A DNA stretch of 64,000 nt. Source: Zoroaster sp. YZ-2022 (Eukaryota; Echinodermata; Asteroidea; Forcipulatida; Zoroasteridae). Position numbers and translations under genes: made by a program. Below, piece after piece: positions 25,201 through 36,955 of the stretch. The stretch spans positions 41,363,004-41,427,003 of the forward strand of contig CM055821.1 in the NCBI GenBank assembly GCA_029582265.1, written 5' to 3'. Each line of letters starts with the position of its first letter. The stretch's first letter is position 1. Under the pieces are notes generated by a model that saw only the letters and a program-made list of their open reading frames with translations, did not search any database and had not been told where the DNA came from.

Positions 25201-26929
25201 ATTTGAAGTTTTAAAATGACCATTTGCTATCGACTGGCGTCCAACATATCAAAATATACTAAAGCTTAAGGATGTTCATAATCTGGGGATCTGATAGATC
25301 AACGCGCGTTTAGGCAACATTTGAAAAGTTAGCACGTCAAAATCATCTGACATTTGCTTCGGTCACTGAAGCCAAAGTTGGACTTGTTTTGTTTTCTCTT
25401 CAAAAGAATTCCTTTCTGGGGCCCAAAATCCTTAATACTGACTTAACACACACCAGACACTCGTGGTTCTGGGTTCAAATTGTTTACAAACCGCAGAGAC
25501 TGAGATCATTATCTACTGAGAAAACAGCTGGCGGTCTTCACGGTTAGACGTTTGCTGCGGTGTCTGACAGCTACAAAAGCTCTTGCAGGATAAAATATAT
25601 GTTTTACCTAGATGTTGCTGTTGGGCGTTAACGCCTTTCAGTCCCGCACCCATTGGATATCCTGGGTCACGTTACCTCCTCGAGGAGTCCTCGCCCTGGG
25701 ATATCCTACAAAGTGCGCGCGCATGATCGCTGTACTTTACGCAATCCACTGCGCTGGGTACCATAAGCTGGCATATGAACTAAAACATGAATACAAAGCT
25801 GTATGGACCTGATGATTTGCGCCTTTTTGGCGATATATTTGTTGAGATTGTTTGCCCTTTAGCATCCGGGGAACTTTCTAGTAGGCGGTTTTGTGTGCAA
25901 GATGGATGCCCTCAGTTGGAATGACGGAACGCCCTACGCGCGCTGAGATTTTCCTTCAGGAATTTGACGTTTTCCTCTTCGGTGTTGTGTACTTTTCTGA
26001 CACATGTGGTTTCTGCAAAGATAAAATTGATTACTCTTCAGGAGTGTAGATAAATTATTGGATTTGAAGAAATTATAATTTTTGGGGTGTTTTTATCGTG
26101 ATGATATTTACGAATTTTCCATGTCTGTAGTTTCCTTCTGATGATGGCATGTAATGCTGTAATGTTAACGTTTTGTTTGTGTAACGAATGCACTTATTCC
26201 CAATTATTTTACATCCTCTCCTCCTACTTGTACATAGTCTCTTTGGGCTACTATAAGGTTTACATTTGAGTGGAAATTATAAAATTTGAAACAAATAAAC
26301 ATGTTGGGAGGAATCTTATCAAAACAAAAATCACAAGACGATGCAGATAAAAAGTACGAGTTGTAATCAAGCAGAAAGTAAATAAACTTTCAATAATGAC
26401 CGAAGCGCCATAGATGTATGGGAAGTTTGTTGTTCATGTTTATAAGGCTAATGCTTATAATCATTCTACAAATTTCTAGTTATGTACATTGAGGCATTTT
26501 GTGATCTTTCTATTTTCCAGTCAGTTTACCATTTATTATTTTTTAATGTATATGTATATATTCCTTTTTAGATCATCCTAGACAAAAAAACAACAATAAA
26601 ATATAGATAGAAACTTATTATGCATTGTACAACTTTCCGGTTTAACAGCAGAGTCAGAGGTCATCAAGGTCACTTGAGGTCAAAAAAATAGGTCAAGGAA
26701 ATTATGTGTTACAGTTCATTGGTAAACAATGTGGTCGCATATATTTGTTGGAAAATAAGAGAAGGGCGACTCTTTTAATGATTTTTCAAACATAAACATA
26801 CAGAATTGTTTTGTTTTAAAGGAAAGTATGTGGGATAATGAAATTGTTGGTGTTGTTACCAAAAGGTGACAATGTAGGACGACTCTAAAGGGTTGCTAAT
26901 AACGGATGCCTTCTAATATTTCTAAAAAC
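25201..26929. other. Unannotated stretch
   Basis: No supported gene was found. A palindromic GC-richer patch lies at 25,620-25,730 (GGCGTTAACGCC; CCTGGGTCACG and CCTGGGATATCC). An acceptor-like site at 26,571 (tattcctttttag) is followed by a short frame and AATAAA, which could be a terminal exon but stands alone. The motif CTTTCCGGTTTAACAG...GGTCA near 26,633 recalls the tandem-core family. Confidence 0.35.
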
Positions 26930-29900
26930 CATAGATCGTATGTTAACTTAATACTGCAGTGTCATACTTTTTTGTACGAATGGAAGGCTGGCTGTTGAAA
27001 GATCTCAATACCAGCTGTTTCCTTTGAAAGTCGAGTAAGCAACCCCTACTTTTGAAACAATCTTAAGTCATATTTTAACAATGAATCCCCAAATTGATGA
27101 GAGACATCACCATTACCGTCACTTCCGGAACACCTTGAGTTTGTTTCACAAAACTCTGAATTTCTAGTTTATCTCTTGGTTCCCAAATTATCAATTGAGT
27201 TGACATCATTCAGCCAATAATCCCTAAGATTTTGAGCTTATTACACCACTGAAAGTTACACCGTTTATCAGTTCTATTATTCCATTTCCCAAACCACAAA
27301 CCTTTAGACTTTTCACGTGAGTTTAGACCCACTACCTTTACAATAGGTATTAAGAATGTTCTGAGTAGCATCAAATTCAGTATCACTAACAAAGAATGTA
27401 GTGTCGTCAGCATGTTGTATTAACCGAATACTACTTTTTACCTTCAGGCGTAATAATGCCGTTTAATAAGTTACAATCTGTTCTAACCAAACTCGCTTGC
27501 CCTTCAGCACATAATATAGAGTAAAGGAGTGGGGACAGAGGACACCCTTGTCTGATCCCCCCGAAAGACTTTAACCGGAGAGCCAATAAAATTATTAATG
27601 ATATTACAATTAGGATTACTATACAACAATTTAACCCACTTAATCAAAGACTGAGGAATCCACATTTTCGTCATAACAGTAAACATGTAATTCAACTAAT
27701 TCTATCAAAAAGCCTTCTCTTGATCTATACTAATGAGAGCGGCCCAAATTTTCTAAATTAACATAATCGATAGCATCACGCAAGACCATAAGATTATCTT
27801 GAATTTTTCCTTCCGACAACCCGCAAGTTTTGTTCTTTCCTAAGAAGAGGCATAACAAGTTTTAATCTATTCGTAATGACTTTGGATATAATCTTATAGT
27901 CAACAGTGAGTAAACTGATAGGGCGCCAGTTTTAAAGCAGAATTCATGAGTTACACAAACGACCATTTTTGAAACAATGATTATAAACTTCTAAGATATC
28001 AGAACCGATAGTGTTCCAATAAGTCTGATAAAATTCACCGTACGCCCATCCAGGGCCGGAGACATGTTTTTTCTTCATTTGAAGAGCTACTTCGACTTCA
28101 TAAGCCGTAATATCTCTTTCAAGATCACAATAAATATTATCCGGAATGTTTTTCTCAATTTTTGATGTAATGTCATTTAAATGCTCAGAAAATTACTTCT
28201 GCTTTATACATATCAGAATAGAAGTCATTGGCGCAATCTAACATAGTGTAAGGTTGATCAACATATTTTCCCAAGAATTAATCAACTTATCAATTTTACT
28301 ATTTTGTATTTGTTGTTTTCCAGATTCAGGAAGAATTTAGAAGTTTTTCACCTTCATCTTTAATAGTATTCCTAACTCTAACTTTAGCTTTGGACCATTC
28401 ATCCATCTCATAGTTTTTTAGCTAATCTCTAGATCTTTAATGATATCAGGTTTGAGTCAGGATATCTATAAGAGAATTGTATCTTCTCTGTAAATCAATT
28501 TGTTTTGTTTTGAATGATGTGCTTTTTCTTTACCATAATCTTGAATGATTTCTTTAATTCTAAATTTACCACTTTTCCCACCAATCAAGTAAGTCATAAT
28601 CATCTTTTGAGTAATCCAAAATTTCAAAAAGGTCTCTATACGATAATTACAATCATTATCAGTTAGAAGATTATTGTTACAAATCCACCTGCCTTGACCG
28701 TGTAATTATTAGGATCATGTAATTTCATAGAAACAATAGAGTGATCCAGAAAAGCCATGCGGAATAACTGAAACGTCTAAAACGTTACTAAGAAGATTCG
28801 AAGACATAAAAGATAATCTATTCTGCTCGCCTGCTTAGTAGCTTTGTGATAATGAGTATAACCTGCTTCTTCAGGACAAATAGTGCGCCAGACATCACAG
28901 AGGTCTTTTTCAATTAAAACATTCTTAAGAATAATTTTACTAGTATCCTTAATGTTAACATTATCAATATTGCAATTAAAATCTTCACCAATAATGGAAT
29001 TATCATTTACAGTAATATGATCACTCAGGCCGTCGAAAAAATAGCCCCTGTCGTACGATTCGTTTGGAGCATAAACCGAGGCAACAAAAAGAGTGGAATT
29101 GTTCCATTTAATTTGACCTTTGATCCATCTCCCTTTATCATCCCTATCAATATTATCGATATCGAAACCGGAATTGTCAGAAGTAAGAATAGCTACCCCC
29201 CTGGGGTAGAATGTCGTATCTGGCCTCCACTATTTTTCATTAAATATAACCAATAATGTAATCTTACCTACCTGGTAAGGTGGAGAACATATGGATGATG
29301 ATGGACATATCACTTCAATTATTCCAGGATATTTATTTCATGAAAAATCAGGCATTTTGATATACGATGACTTCCTCAGTCATAATCAGTCTGATCTTGT
29401 AAACTCACAATTAGTGACCAACACAGTCATTGTACATGCGTAGTAAACTATAATAAGATCCTTCTATTTTCTGAAGGGGAGGATTTTTAGAAGGAAATCA
29501 AGTCCGAAAACCATCATAAAAGTGGATTTTAAAGATAGTTTTCGCTTTCTGTACCCAAAAATCGATAGAATGATTTTTTAACTGGTTAGTGGTTGCAAAA
29601 AAATCCAAAAAGCGCTTAAAAAGTGGCGGCCGGATACGAGCATTCTTTCCTCCCCATGGACTGACGATTGCCATGACTAAAACAACATCTTCCCCTGCCA
29701 ATGTTTGCTCCAAACTGACTCGTCGCTTTCTTCACTATGTGTTTCCTGATAGAAAATTTAACTAAATTTTTTACGATGTAAAATCAAAATCACATTACGT
29801 TTGAGGTCGTTTCTCAAGCCATTGACATTAATGGAGGCAATTGACAAAAGAGTCAAACAGAAAGGATAACTAGTAAATTGATCATAATAAAATAAAGAAA

Positions 29901-30600
29901 ATAGAAAATTAAGTCTATTTTGCTCGTCCTCTACCTTTCCCTTTCTGGTTTGTGATGGTTGGGTTGGGTGGGTTGTTTGGACTACTACTTTGCCGTGTTG
30001 GTCTTCGGCTGGCACGATGGACCTTGCTTATCAACCTCGCTAGTCTTACTGGTGAACGCCGATTGCAGAAACATTCTCAGTTGATTTTCTTTCCCATGAT
30101 GTGCGTTTTTCCTACGTCGGTGGACTCCTCTGCGTGTATAGAGTGGAATTCTTCTTCTTGTTTATTTTGGCCTTCAGTGTGGGACTCTAGCTTCATCCAT
30201 TTCTTGTACCTCTTCATTCCGAATCCAAACATTCTCTTCTTTGGTTTGTCTGGACGTCCATGTCGGATGATAGCTCGCTCTCGCTCTCCGTTTCTTCGTC
30301 ATCTCTTGCAACCTTCTTGTTCTCGTCGTTATCTTCCTCCTCTCTGATCTTACGCTTCCTATCGTTCTCTCTTCTCACCCTTTATCCCAAAAACCGGTCT
30401 TGGTTTAGGCTTGCGATTGACATCCGTCTTGCCCGTCTTTGGATCTTTCTTTTCGTTCTGATGCTCTTGGGTTTCTCTCCCGGTTTTCCTCTTCCTTTCT
30501 TGACACCTCTTCTGGAGTTTTCTCCTCTCTCCTCTTCGTCTCTATCGTCGGTAGCATCATATTCATGTTCTGGTTCTCTTTCTGCCGGGATAACTATGAC
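26930..30600 (-). pseudogene. L1/Tx1-like LINE relic: ORF1 tail, endonuclease and reverse transcriptase
   Basis: On the minus strand, 30,600-30,400 encodes a charged stretch (DATDDRDEEERGE, KKGRGKPGEKPKS) like an ORF1 C-terminus. At 29,870 SINVNGLRNDLKR opens the APE-type endonuclease. It resumes at 29,195 with GVAILTSDNSGFD, SVYAPNES, IIGEDFNCNID (GDFN motif) and QASRIDYLL. Reverse transcriptase follows: NWRPISLL...VDYKIISKVITNRLK, GG-RQGCPLSPLLYIM (split by a frameshift near 27,560) and HADDTTFFVSDTEF at about 27,421. Stops and frameshifts make it inactive. A MITE interrupts the endonuclease at 29,197-29,665. Confidence 0.8.
29197..29665. mobile_element. MITE inserted in the LINE endonuclease
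   Basis: Ends CTGGGGTAGAATGTCGTATC and GATACGAGCATTCTTTCC are inverted copies that continue into GGCCTCCACT and AGTGGCGGCC. Length is about 450-470 bp. Removing it brings the LINE text ...AIVSPWG next to GVAILTS, as expected for an intact endonuclease. A one-ended relative is at 19,318. Confidence 0.75.
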
Positions 30601-30613
30601 TGGGTTTGCTGTT

Positions 30614-30776
30614 GTTGTTATTTATTTATTTATTTATTTATTTATTTGTTTATTTATTTATTTGTTTATTTATTTATTTACATTGTTGTTTATTTGTTTA
30701 TTTGTTTATTTATTTATTTGTTTATTTATTTATTTATTTATTTATTTGTTGTTGTTTATTTATTTATTTATTTTAA
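30614..30776 (+). repeat. (TTTA/TTTG)n microsatellite
   Basis: About 160 bp of TTTA units interspersed with TTTG. It generates the YLFIYLF-rich plus-strand frames, which are not genes. Confidence 0.95.
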
Positions 30777-30959
30777 TTAACAAAATGGGAATCAGCAGGA
30801 ATTTCAATAACTTCATTTCACATTGTAACAACTGGAAAATGGAGACTGGATTCCGATTATTTTTGTTATTTCTGCATTTTAGAAACTGAAAATGTTACCC
30901 TTTTCTCTTTTAATAAATCAACTTTTACCTTTGAATACTCTAGAATATTGGGGACGACG

Positions 30960-31750
30960 ACGACGCAGCCTAACTACCCAGTGAGTCTATCTTTTTTAGG
31001 ACAGGACAACAAAACAATTTAAAAACGTACGTTCATTTTTTAAAGAGATACATCATTATATCAAACTGCAATCCAAGGCTTGGTGGTTCCCATAACTCAA
31101 TAGCAATATTTCTCAATGACCTTTGATTTAAACTTGGTGTTTTGAAAGCCCCGATGGTATGGTGGTGGTATTGACAACAAAATAGTACTGGTAAACAGGA
31201 AATCAAAATTACAAATGACATATCCTACAAATACAGTTTTTATTATTTTTAATAAGGTTACTGGCACTTCATTCAATTAAATACGAATGCCCATTTTTTA
31301 TCAAAAAGTGTATAAAAAACCTTTATTTTGCAGTTGAAATCGATTGTGCAATATTGTATTAACTATGAATTTATTAGTCATTGTTTCATATTAATTGATC
31401 TTTTTTATTAATTTCTCTTAATTTGGTATGATGTAAATGTAATACCAGTGGTACCGTTCATGAAGGCATTCAGGGACCAATTTAATCAAGCTTCTTAGCA
31501 AAGAGAATATTGCTAAGCAACATAAAAACAGAACTATAACCAAACTACACATTTATTTTAAAAGTTTGCATTTATTTTAATAATTGGTCTACTCAGCAGC
31601 ACTAATTGAACTGGCCATGCCACATTTAATTAGCTTTTATATGCCCTGGCATGAGTCACTGGCATTATTTTTGATTTGTATGTATTTAGTGTCAAATAAA
31701 TAGCCTAATAATAATTAATCTAAGGTTTTATTATTTGTTATTGTGTTCTC
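30960..31750. other. Unannotated stretch
   Basis: A minus-strand frame at 31,033-31,221 has a signal-like start, but there is no splice support, start context or recognised domain. I did not call it. The rest shows no recognised repeat. Confidence 0.3.
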
Positions 31751-31752
31751 AG

Positions 31753-31965
31753 AGAAACCTGCACCCCAATTGACGGTTTCCCAATGGAGATGTAAACTGT
31801 ACCAGCGACAACCGAGCCAACAGTGTGTGTACGTTCCGTTGTAAGAACAGCTATGCCTTCCTCCTGGTAAACATTGCACATGTAATGAGTTGGGTGATTG
31901 GTCTGCGCCACCTCCTAAATGCGTTAAGAATAGCCAGAAATTTGTCAAGGGTGGAGCCCGGTGAC
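31753..31965 (+). pseudogene. Decayed Sushi/CCP-like domain exon
   Basis: Follows tgtgttctcag. Joining three short in-frame pieces gives ETCTPIDG, FPNGDVNCTSDN, SVCTFRCKNSYA, LPPGKHCTCNELGDWSAPPPKC. The order C-P...NG..C...C-F-C..Y...C....G-W-S-P-P-C is the Sushi consensus. Two frameshifts are needed, so this is either a pseudogene or assembly-error-damaged. It may belong with the EGF-like exon at 22,721 (same strand, same kind of extracellular protein). Confidence 0.5.
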
Positions 31966-32344
31966 CAAGTTTGGGGAAAAGAAATAGCCCCGAAAATTTA
32001 CGCCAGGAAGGGTTTGCTATGGGGATTGCCTTCAATTTACTACCTATATTTTATAAAGAGACCCAGGTGTGAGGGGATCCCCAGCTTGACTACGTTCATG
32101 TGTTCATGTATTGTTATATAACTTCACAAACAGATCCTTGTCATTCGATTGGTGGAACACACATCACGTGTCATCCACTAGTTTTGCCATTTCGCCTTCA
32201 GCACAATGAGTCAGAAGAACGTAAGCTTAACTGTGAAATAAAACTTACTATAAGTCCCTGGGAAGGAAACGTGTGTAAAGGGACGCTCGTAGTTTGGATC
32301 GCATTTAAATGTGATCGGACAGAATTTCGGATCGTCGAAATAAC

Positions 32345-32575
32345 CTCTTGAAACGATGTCAATTGCAGCCAAAATTACTGGATCGATTGGAATTCTGCCG
32401 TGCTGTATTGTTAAACGACTTTTTCACATAAAAGGTATAAACATTTGCCCGATTGTGGGGCCTTTCTTAGCCACCATACTTTGTGTATGGAAGTACACCA
32501 TGCAAAAAAAGGAAAAAAGCGCGTCTGCACCGATTTTAAAGACCTATGAATAGAAATCGGAACATTTTTGAGCCA
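32345..32575. repeat. Dispersed repeat, copy 1
   Basis: GATTGGAATTCTGCC, ACGACTTTTTCACATA, ATACTTTGTGTATGG and CACCGATTTTAA recur in the same order at 36,672-36,955. Function unknown. Confidence 0.7.
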
Positions 32576-34113
32576 TACTTTCGAGCAGCATTGATCCTAC
32601 AATTGTTTTAGACCCGGGAGAGGTGCGATTCGACAAATAAATTCTCAACAAAATATTTTTTCAGGTAGGAACAAGTCCTCCTAGACCCGTTCGATATTTG
32701 TAGAATAACATTGGCCAACTTGAGAGTGAGAAACTGGTATGCAGCCAGAAGTGTATCTGGTTCCTCATTTAAAAATTATTTTATTTAAGGTGATTCAAGG
32801 AAAAACGTGATTATTTTGTGAAATTAACCGGTGCTCATGTGAACTGGTATCTCTGTGTGAGTTATACAAACAAATACCAGTGCCCGTTATTTCGTAAAAT
32901 TTGAAAACTTTTGGTAACGTCTGAACGATCTATTGCATTTAAGTTATTGAACAAAATATCCAATGACATGGATTTATGTGAGTTATATAAAAACAATTTT
33001 TTAGTTTCTTTATTTCGTCAAAAAGCAGCAGTGCTCCGTGGACCTCAGACAATATTTGTATATTGTCACTGTATTTGACTGTCGTACTTTGTTATTCGTG
33101 TTCATGACTGTATCCTTTGAATCCTTAAGAACAGTCGGCAACACAGTTTCCTATAATATGATTGTGGTTTTTACATAAATATACATAATTGTGTTGTTAC
33201 TTACATTTTCTAATGTTGTGATGGACACAAACCCATTCTGTTTTTGAGCATCCATAGGTGTGTGCAGAATTCTTCAAAGATGTAATTGATAGTTTGAAAT
33301 TCCGAATTTATCTAACAATTCTTTCATGATTTATTCATGACTTCATTAAGGTAACGCTTTTGAACTTGTTGGTTATGCCTAATTTTATTATTATTCAGAG
33401 TGAAAACAATCATAACAAATTATGAAACTATTTGTGAATAAATTGCACTTCTGGATCTTACTGTAAAACACTAGTAGCCAGGATTGTGTGTACAGTAGTG
33501 GTGATTTCTTAAGGGGAAGGGGTGGGGGCTGTAGGGAGCAGAAATGCCATGATCTACACCCTAACTCCTTACCCCGTCGATCAAACCGATAAATCCCTAC
33601 ATCATTAATTTGTTAAGTTAAAATTCTTAATTTTTATTTTACTTTTTGTGTGTTTTAGCTGTATCGTTAAATTTGAGATTTGAGTTTCAATTAAAATTTC
33701 TTGGCTTTACGCTGACCGACTATCGGGATGTCTATGTTTTAACACAACAAGATTTGTAAGAAAAGTTTGACCTAAAAAGGTTAATAGGGGTGACTGTAAG
33801 TTTGAAAATACAAAAGTACAATAATATGTAAAATTGTTAAAGAGGCAATAACAACCCGCCCCTCCCATAGTCGCCAAGGTATATGATTACGAAATAAAAT
33901 AAGCGATATGTCTTAGAACACTTTTGATACAAGTCTAGTTTTATTGTGCCGAACAGACGAAACGAAATTTACTGAACAGGGCATAAACCAAACTAGAAAT
34001 TAAGGACGTCGACTAGAGGCCAGTTGCCCAGGCTCCACTCCAAGATTTTCAAGAGAAGAGAGTGCTTGATTCTGTGCTCAGACGGTTGCGCTCCGTTGAA
34101 TATAACTTATAAT
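32576..34113. other. Unannotated stretch
   Basis: No exon chain or repeat was recognised with confidence. A 33-nt minus-strand segment at 33,203-33,235 with a gtaagt donor was considered, but its acceptor is poor and it stands alone. Confidence 0.35.
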
Positions 34114-34371
34114 AACGCCTCATACATAGATTCCGTCTTGTGATTGGTTGAGAGCGTATCACATGATGTTAGCTATTTTTACCAAGCAAACGAAACTAGC
34201 AATGAACTAGCCAGTGATCTAAACGCATCAGTGCTATTGTTATACGAATAAATACGTGTTACAGTGGACTGATGATTTCGGAGCGTTGTCAGAGTTAATA
34301 AAAGTCGTGTATTGGTTTGATATATTACAGCAGGTCTCTTAATAAATTGTGCAGAATCTGTATGAGGTGTT
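34114..34371. mobile_element. MITE, uninterrupted relative of 12,874-13,472
   Basis: Ends AACGCCTCATACATAGATTC and GAATCTGTATGAGGTGTT form about 18-bp terminal inverted repeats, with TATAA-like flanks on both sides. The interior TTGTGATTGGTT and GCAGGTCTCTTAATAAATTG match the 13-kb copy. Confidence 0.75.
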
Positions 34372-34385
34372 ATAAAACAAATACT

Positions 34386-34496
34386 GACTGTTTCACTCGT
34401 GGAACAGTAAAACCTAGTCTCCTTGTGATCCTTGGAGCGTTCTATTGTCCCTTCGGGACAATAGAACGCTCAGGATCATCTGTGAAACTAACAGTC
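34386..34496. repeat. Hairpin related to 13,481-13,623
   Basis: GACTGTTTCAC...GGAGCGTTCTATTGTCC pairs with GGACAATAGAACGCTC...GTGAAAC.AACAGTC around a short TTCG loop. It sits 14 bp after the MITE, the same arrangement as at 13.48 kb. Confidence 0.85.
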
Positions 34497-34636
34497 AATA
34501 TTGTATAATGTAGCTGGAACATGGTGACGTCAAATACCAGTGCAGTCATGCATTTGCAAGTCCACGGTATCACATATTAGGTTCACCTATATCAAATCAA
34601 TGCGCCGAGCCTCAGAGTCATTATATACTTGTCCCT

Positions 34637-34792
34637 AAGTAAGACTAATTGCATTGTTCATGTGAAATTCTCAATTAGGAGGACGATCAAACACACTGAT
34701 CGAAACGTCGAGTTGTACCTCCAGTTCTTTTCAGAACTAATTACTACTCAATTGAGAATTTCACATGGTGTCACCGCAATTAGTCTTGCTTA
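34637..34792. repeat. Inverted repeat, ~40-bp arms
   Basis: AAGTAAGACTAATTGC...TTCATGTGAAATTCTCAATT pairs with AATTGAGAATTTCACATG...GCAATTAGTCTTGCTT. Probably a foldback MITE of about 156 bp. Confidence 0.8.
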
Positions 34793-34900
34793 TTCTCCTC
34801 ACCATGCCAGGCTAAAAAGTCTTACCTATATAACCAACTTAAAAGGGAAAAATCTTAATTTATTCATGATCATAGATAAAAGATAGGCTCTGGGCATACC

Positions 34901-35280
34901 ATTCAAAGAGATTTCATTGGATACGTTGTGCTGAAGATCTGACGTCACTCTTCGGCTCGCGAGCTAGACTGGTAATTCCTATAAGGATAAGTCACTCAGA
35001 ATCGTCTTTCACGAGCCTCGAAGCGTGCCGTTAGAACTTGGGGCAACTGCAAGCTAGCTACCAACCAAGGTCAAAAGTTGAATCTCCATGAAACTGAGAG
35101 GCCTGTATCTGGTCTCTTTCGCGAGACTCGAAACGTGATGTCAGATATTTGGGCTAAGGTGGCCTTGAGATAGACTGGTCCCCATCATTATCCTATCAAG
35201 AAGGCAGGCTCTAAGAGCGATTTCATTGGATACGCTGGGTGTGCTGAAGATCTGACGTCACGCTTCGCGGCTTACGCGCT
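34901..35280. repeat. Duplicated block with TGACGTCA motifs
   Basis: ATTTCATTGGATACG, GTGCTGAAGATCTGACGTCAC and CTTCG occurs at 34,910-34,955 and 35,223-35,267. The purpose is unknown; the ATCTGACGTCAC motif is CRE-like. Confidence 0.65.
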
Positions 35281-35299
35281 AACTACTAATCAAGGTCAA

Positions 35300-36250
35300 G
35301 TTGAAACCTCACAAAACTTTCACTAGCAACTCAAAGCGTGACGTCAGATTTAAACCTAAACATACAAGCGCGAGAGGGCGGTATTTCAGGCAATGCTGTT
35401 ATGAGCCAGTAATTTTCAGTCACTCTGCGCCTCTTAACCCTATCACTTATCAGGCCTGGGGGCACAATGTACCCCCTCACTGAGCATTCACATAATATCT
35501 CCCAAGAACGCTCTTTCCGATCACGATGACATTTCTAACTATTCTTTGGGACCCCTCACGCAAAAATCAATAATAATGGGTGTTCATGGTGTGCCATGGC
35601 AACCGTTTATTTTAAACAGGTCCAATTGAATTTCCACTTTTTTGTTAAAAATACTAGATTTTTGATACTATTAAACATTCAATATGGGTTTTTAGGTTTG
35701 TTGTCAAACTCTGAACTGGACACTTCCAATGCATTCTGGGAATCCAATATGGCCGCCATTACGTTTAAATGCAATTACTTGTATTTTGTCCCAATATCCT
35801 GATTTTTAAAAGGTTTTTTCATTTTTTTTGCTCAATTTATAAAGTTATGTCATCAGTAGTACCATGGATGTTATTATATCTGCTTTTATTGTACGTTTGG
35901 TTTAAATAAAACATTTTTTGGGTCAAAATATTAAAAAATCGTATTTTTGGAACAAATTGACCTAAAATATTGCTTCTAGCCGCCAACGGACAAAAAAAAT
36001 AAGGAAGTTATTGGAAAATAATACTATTTTGACCAAAAATTACGAGAAATGACAAAGAAAATGGGTATAGCGCCACCTAACGGTGACCTATGAAAGTTTT
36101 CATAGCTTCATTCGATAGATCGCATCAAACCGAACATGCCTACGAGGTTTCATGAAAATCGGCTGTTGAATACAGAAAATACGGAGGGGCACAATGACTG
36201 CCCCTAGGTCCAGGAACGAAAAAAAAAACCAGGCTTGATAGGGTTGGCTA
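35300..36250. other. Unannotated stretch
   Basis: AT-rich with no supported exon. The text around 36,063-36,215 (GCGCCACCTAACGGTGACCT, then ATCGGCTGTTGAATACAGAA) looks like a decayed dispersed repeat. Confidence 0.3.
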
Positions 36251-36251
36251 G

Positions 36252-36308
36252 ACACCGATTCCATGCCCTGTTGAAGAACTGCTCTGATCGTGACAATACT
36301 GTTCCTTT
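36252..36308. mobile_element. One-ended fragment of the TTAA MITE family
   Basis: CACCGATTCCATGCCCTGTT ... TCTGATCGTGACAATACTGT ... CCTTTAA matches one end of the elements at 47,755-47,980 and 57,681-57,893. Confidence 0.6.
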
Positions 36309-36597
36309 AATCTTAACACCATTTTGGAGACTAGCAAGTCTCCAAAATAAATATTAATTAAAAATAACATTAGAGTTAATTTTGGGCTGATTTTTGAGAT
36401 TAGTTGGATATAGTTTATCATTAATTTACTGGTTACAAACAAAACTATTGAAGACTACATGTCTAATTGGTTCAAAAGTGGAGGGAAAATTATGTGACTT
36501 TTTATGTAGCAATGCATCGCCAGTAGCGACACAAAAAGGTCTCTGGTTTCTGGTCTCCGCACGCGTCATACTCAGACCCGCGCGTCGGCATTTTCAA

Positions 36598-36599
36598 TT

Positions 36600-36646
<47 letters not shown>

Positions 36647-36647
36647 G
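36598..36647 (+). repeat. (TTTC)n microsatellite
   Basis: About 12 pure TTTC units. It produces the KKERKKE and LSFFLSFF frames on either strand. Confidence 0.95.
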
Positions 36648-36671
36648 TCTTTTTTGTTTTGTTTTTGGGGG

Positions 36672-36955
36672 TTTTCGCTATGAAACGATATCCAATTGCG
36701 GCCAAACTTTTTGGATAGATTGGAATTCTGCCTTGTTGTGCTTTACGACTTTTCACATAGGGGTATGAACGTTTGCCTGATTTGTGAGCCTCTCTTAGTA
36801 ACATACTTTGTATGTGGGGAAATTTAGTCCCCACGTATACAATGTATCACGTATTTCCTTATAAATAAAATAAAAATTTAAATTAAAAAATAAATAAAAT
36901 GGCCAAAGAAAAAGGCGCTTCACTGCGCCGATTTTAAGCCGACCGATGACCAGAA
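36672..36955. repeat. Dispersed repeat, copy 2
   Basis: Diverged copy of 32,345-32,575 (GATTGGAATTCTGCC, CGACTTTTCACATA, ACATACTTTGTATGTG, GCGCCGATTTTAA), with an AT-rich insertion in the middle. Confidence 0.7.

Noticed and set aside
30260..30889. 209-aa plus-strand frame, Ser/Leu rich then YLFIYLF
   Set aside because: Antisense of the charged LINE ORF1 tail followed by the (TTTA)n microsatellite.
31033..31221. 62-aa minus-strand frame with a hydrophobic start
   Set aside because: No splice, promoter or homology support; a single short frame in AT-rich DNA.
36394..36834. Frames with FLSFFLS or KKERKKE
   Set aside because: Translation of a (TTTC)n microsatellite.
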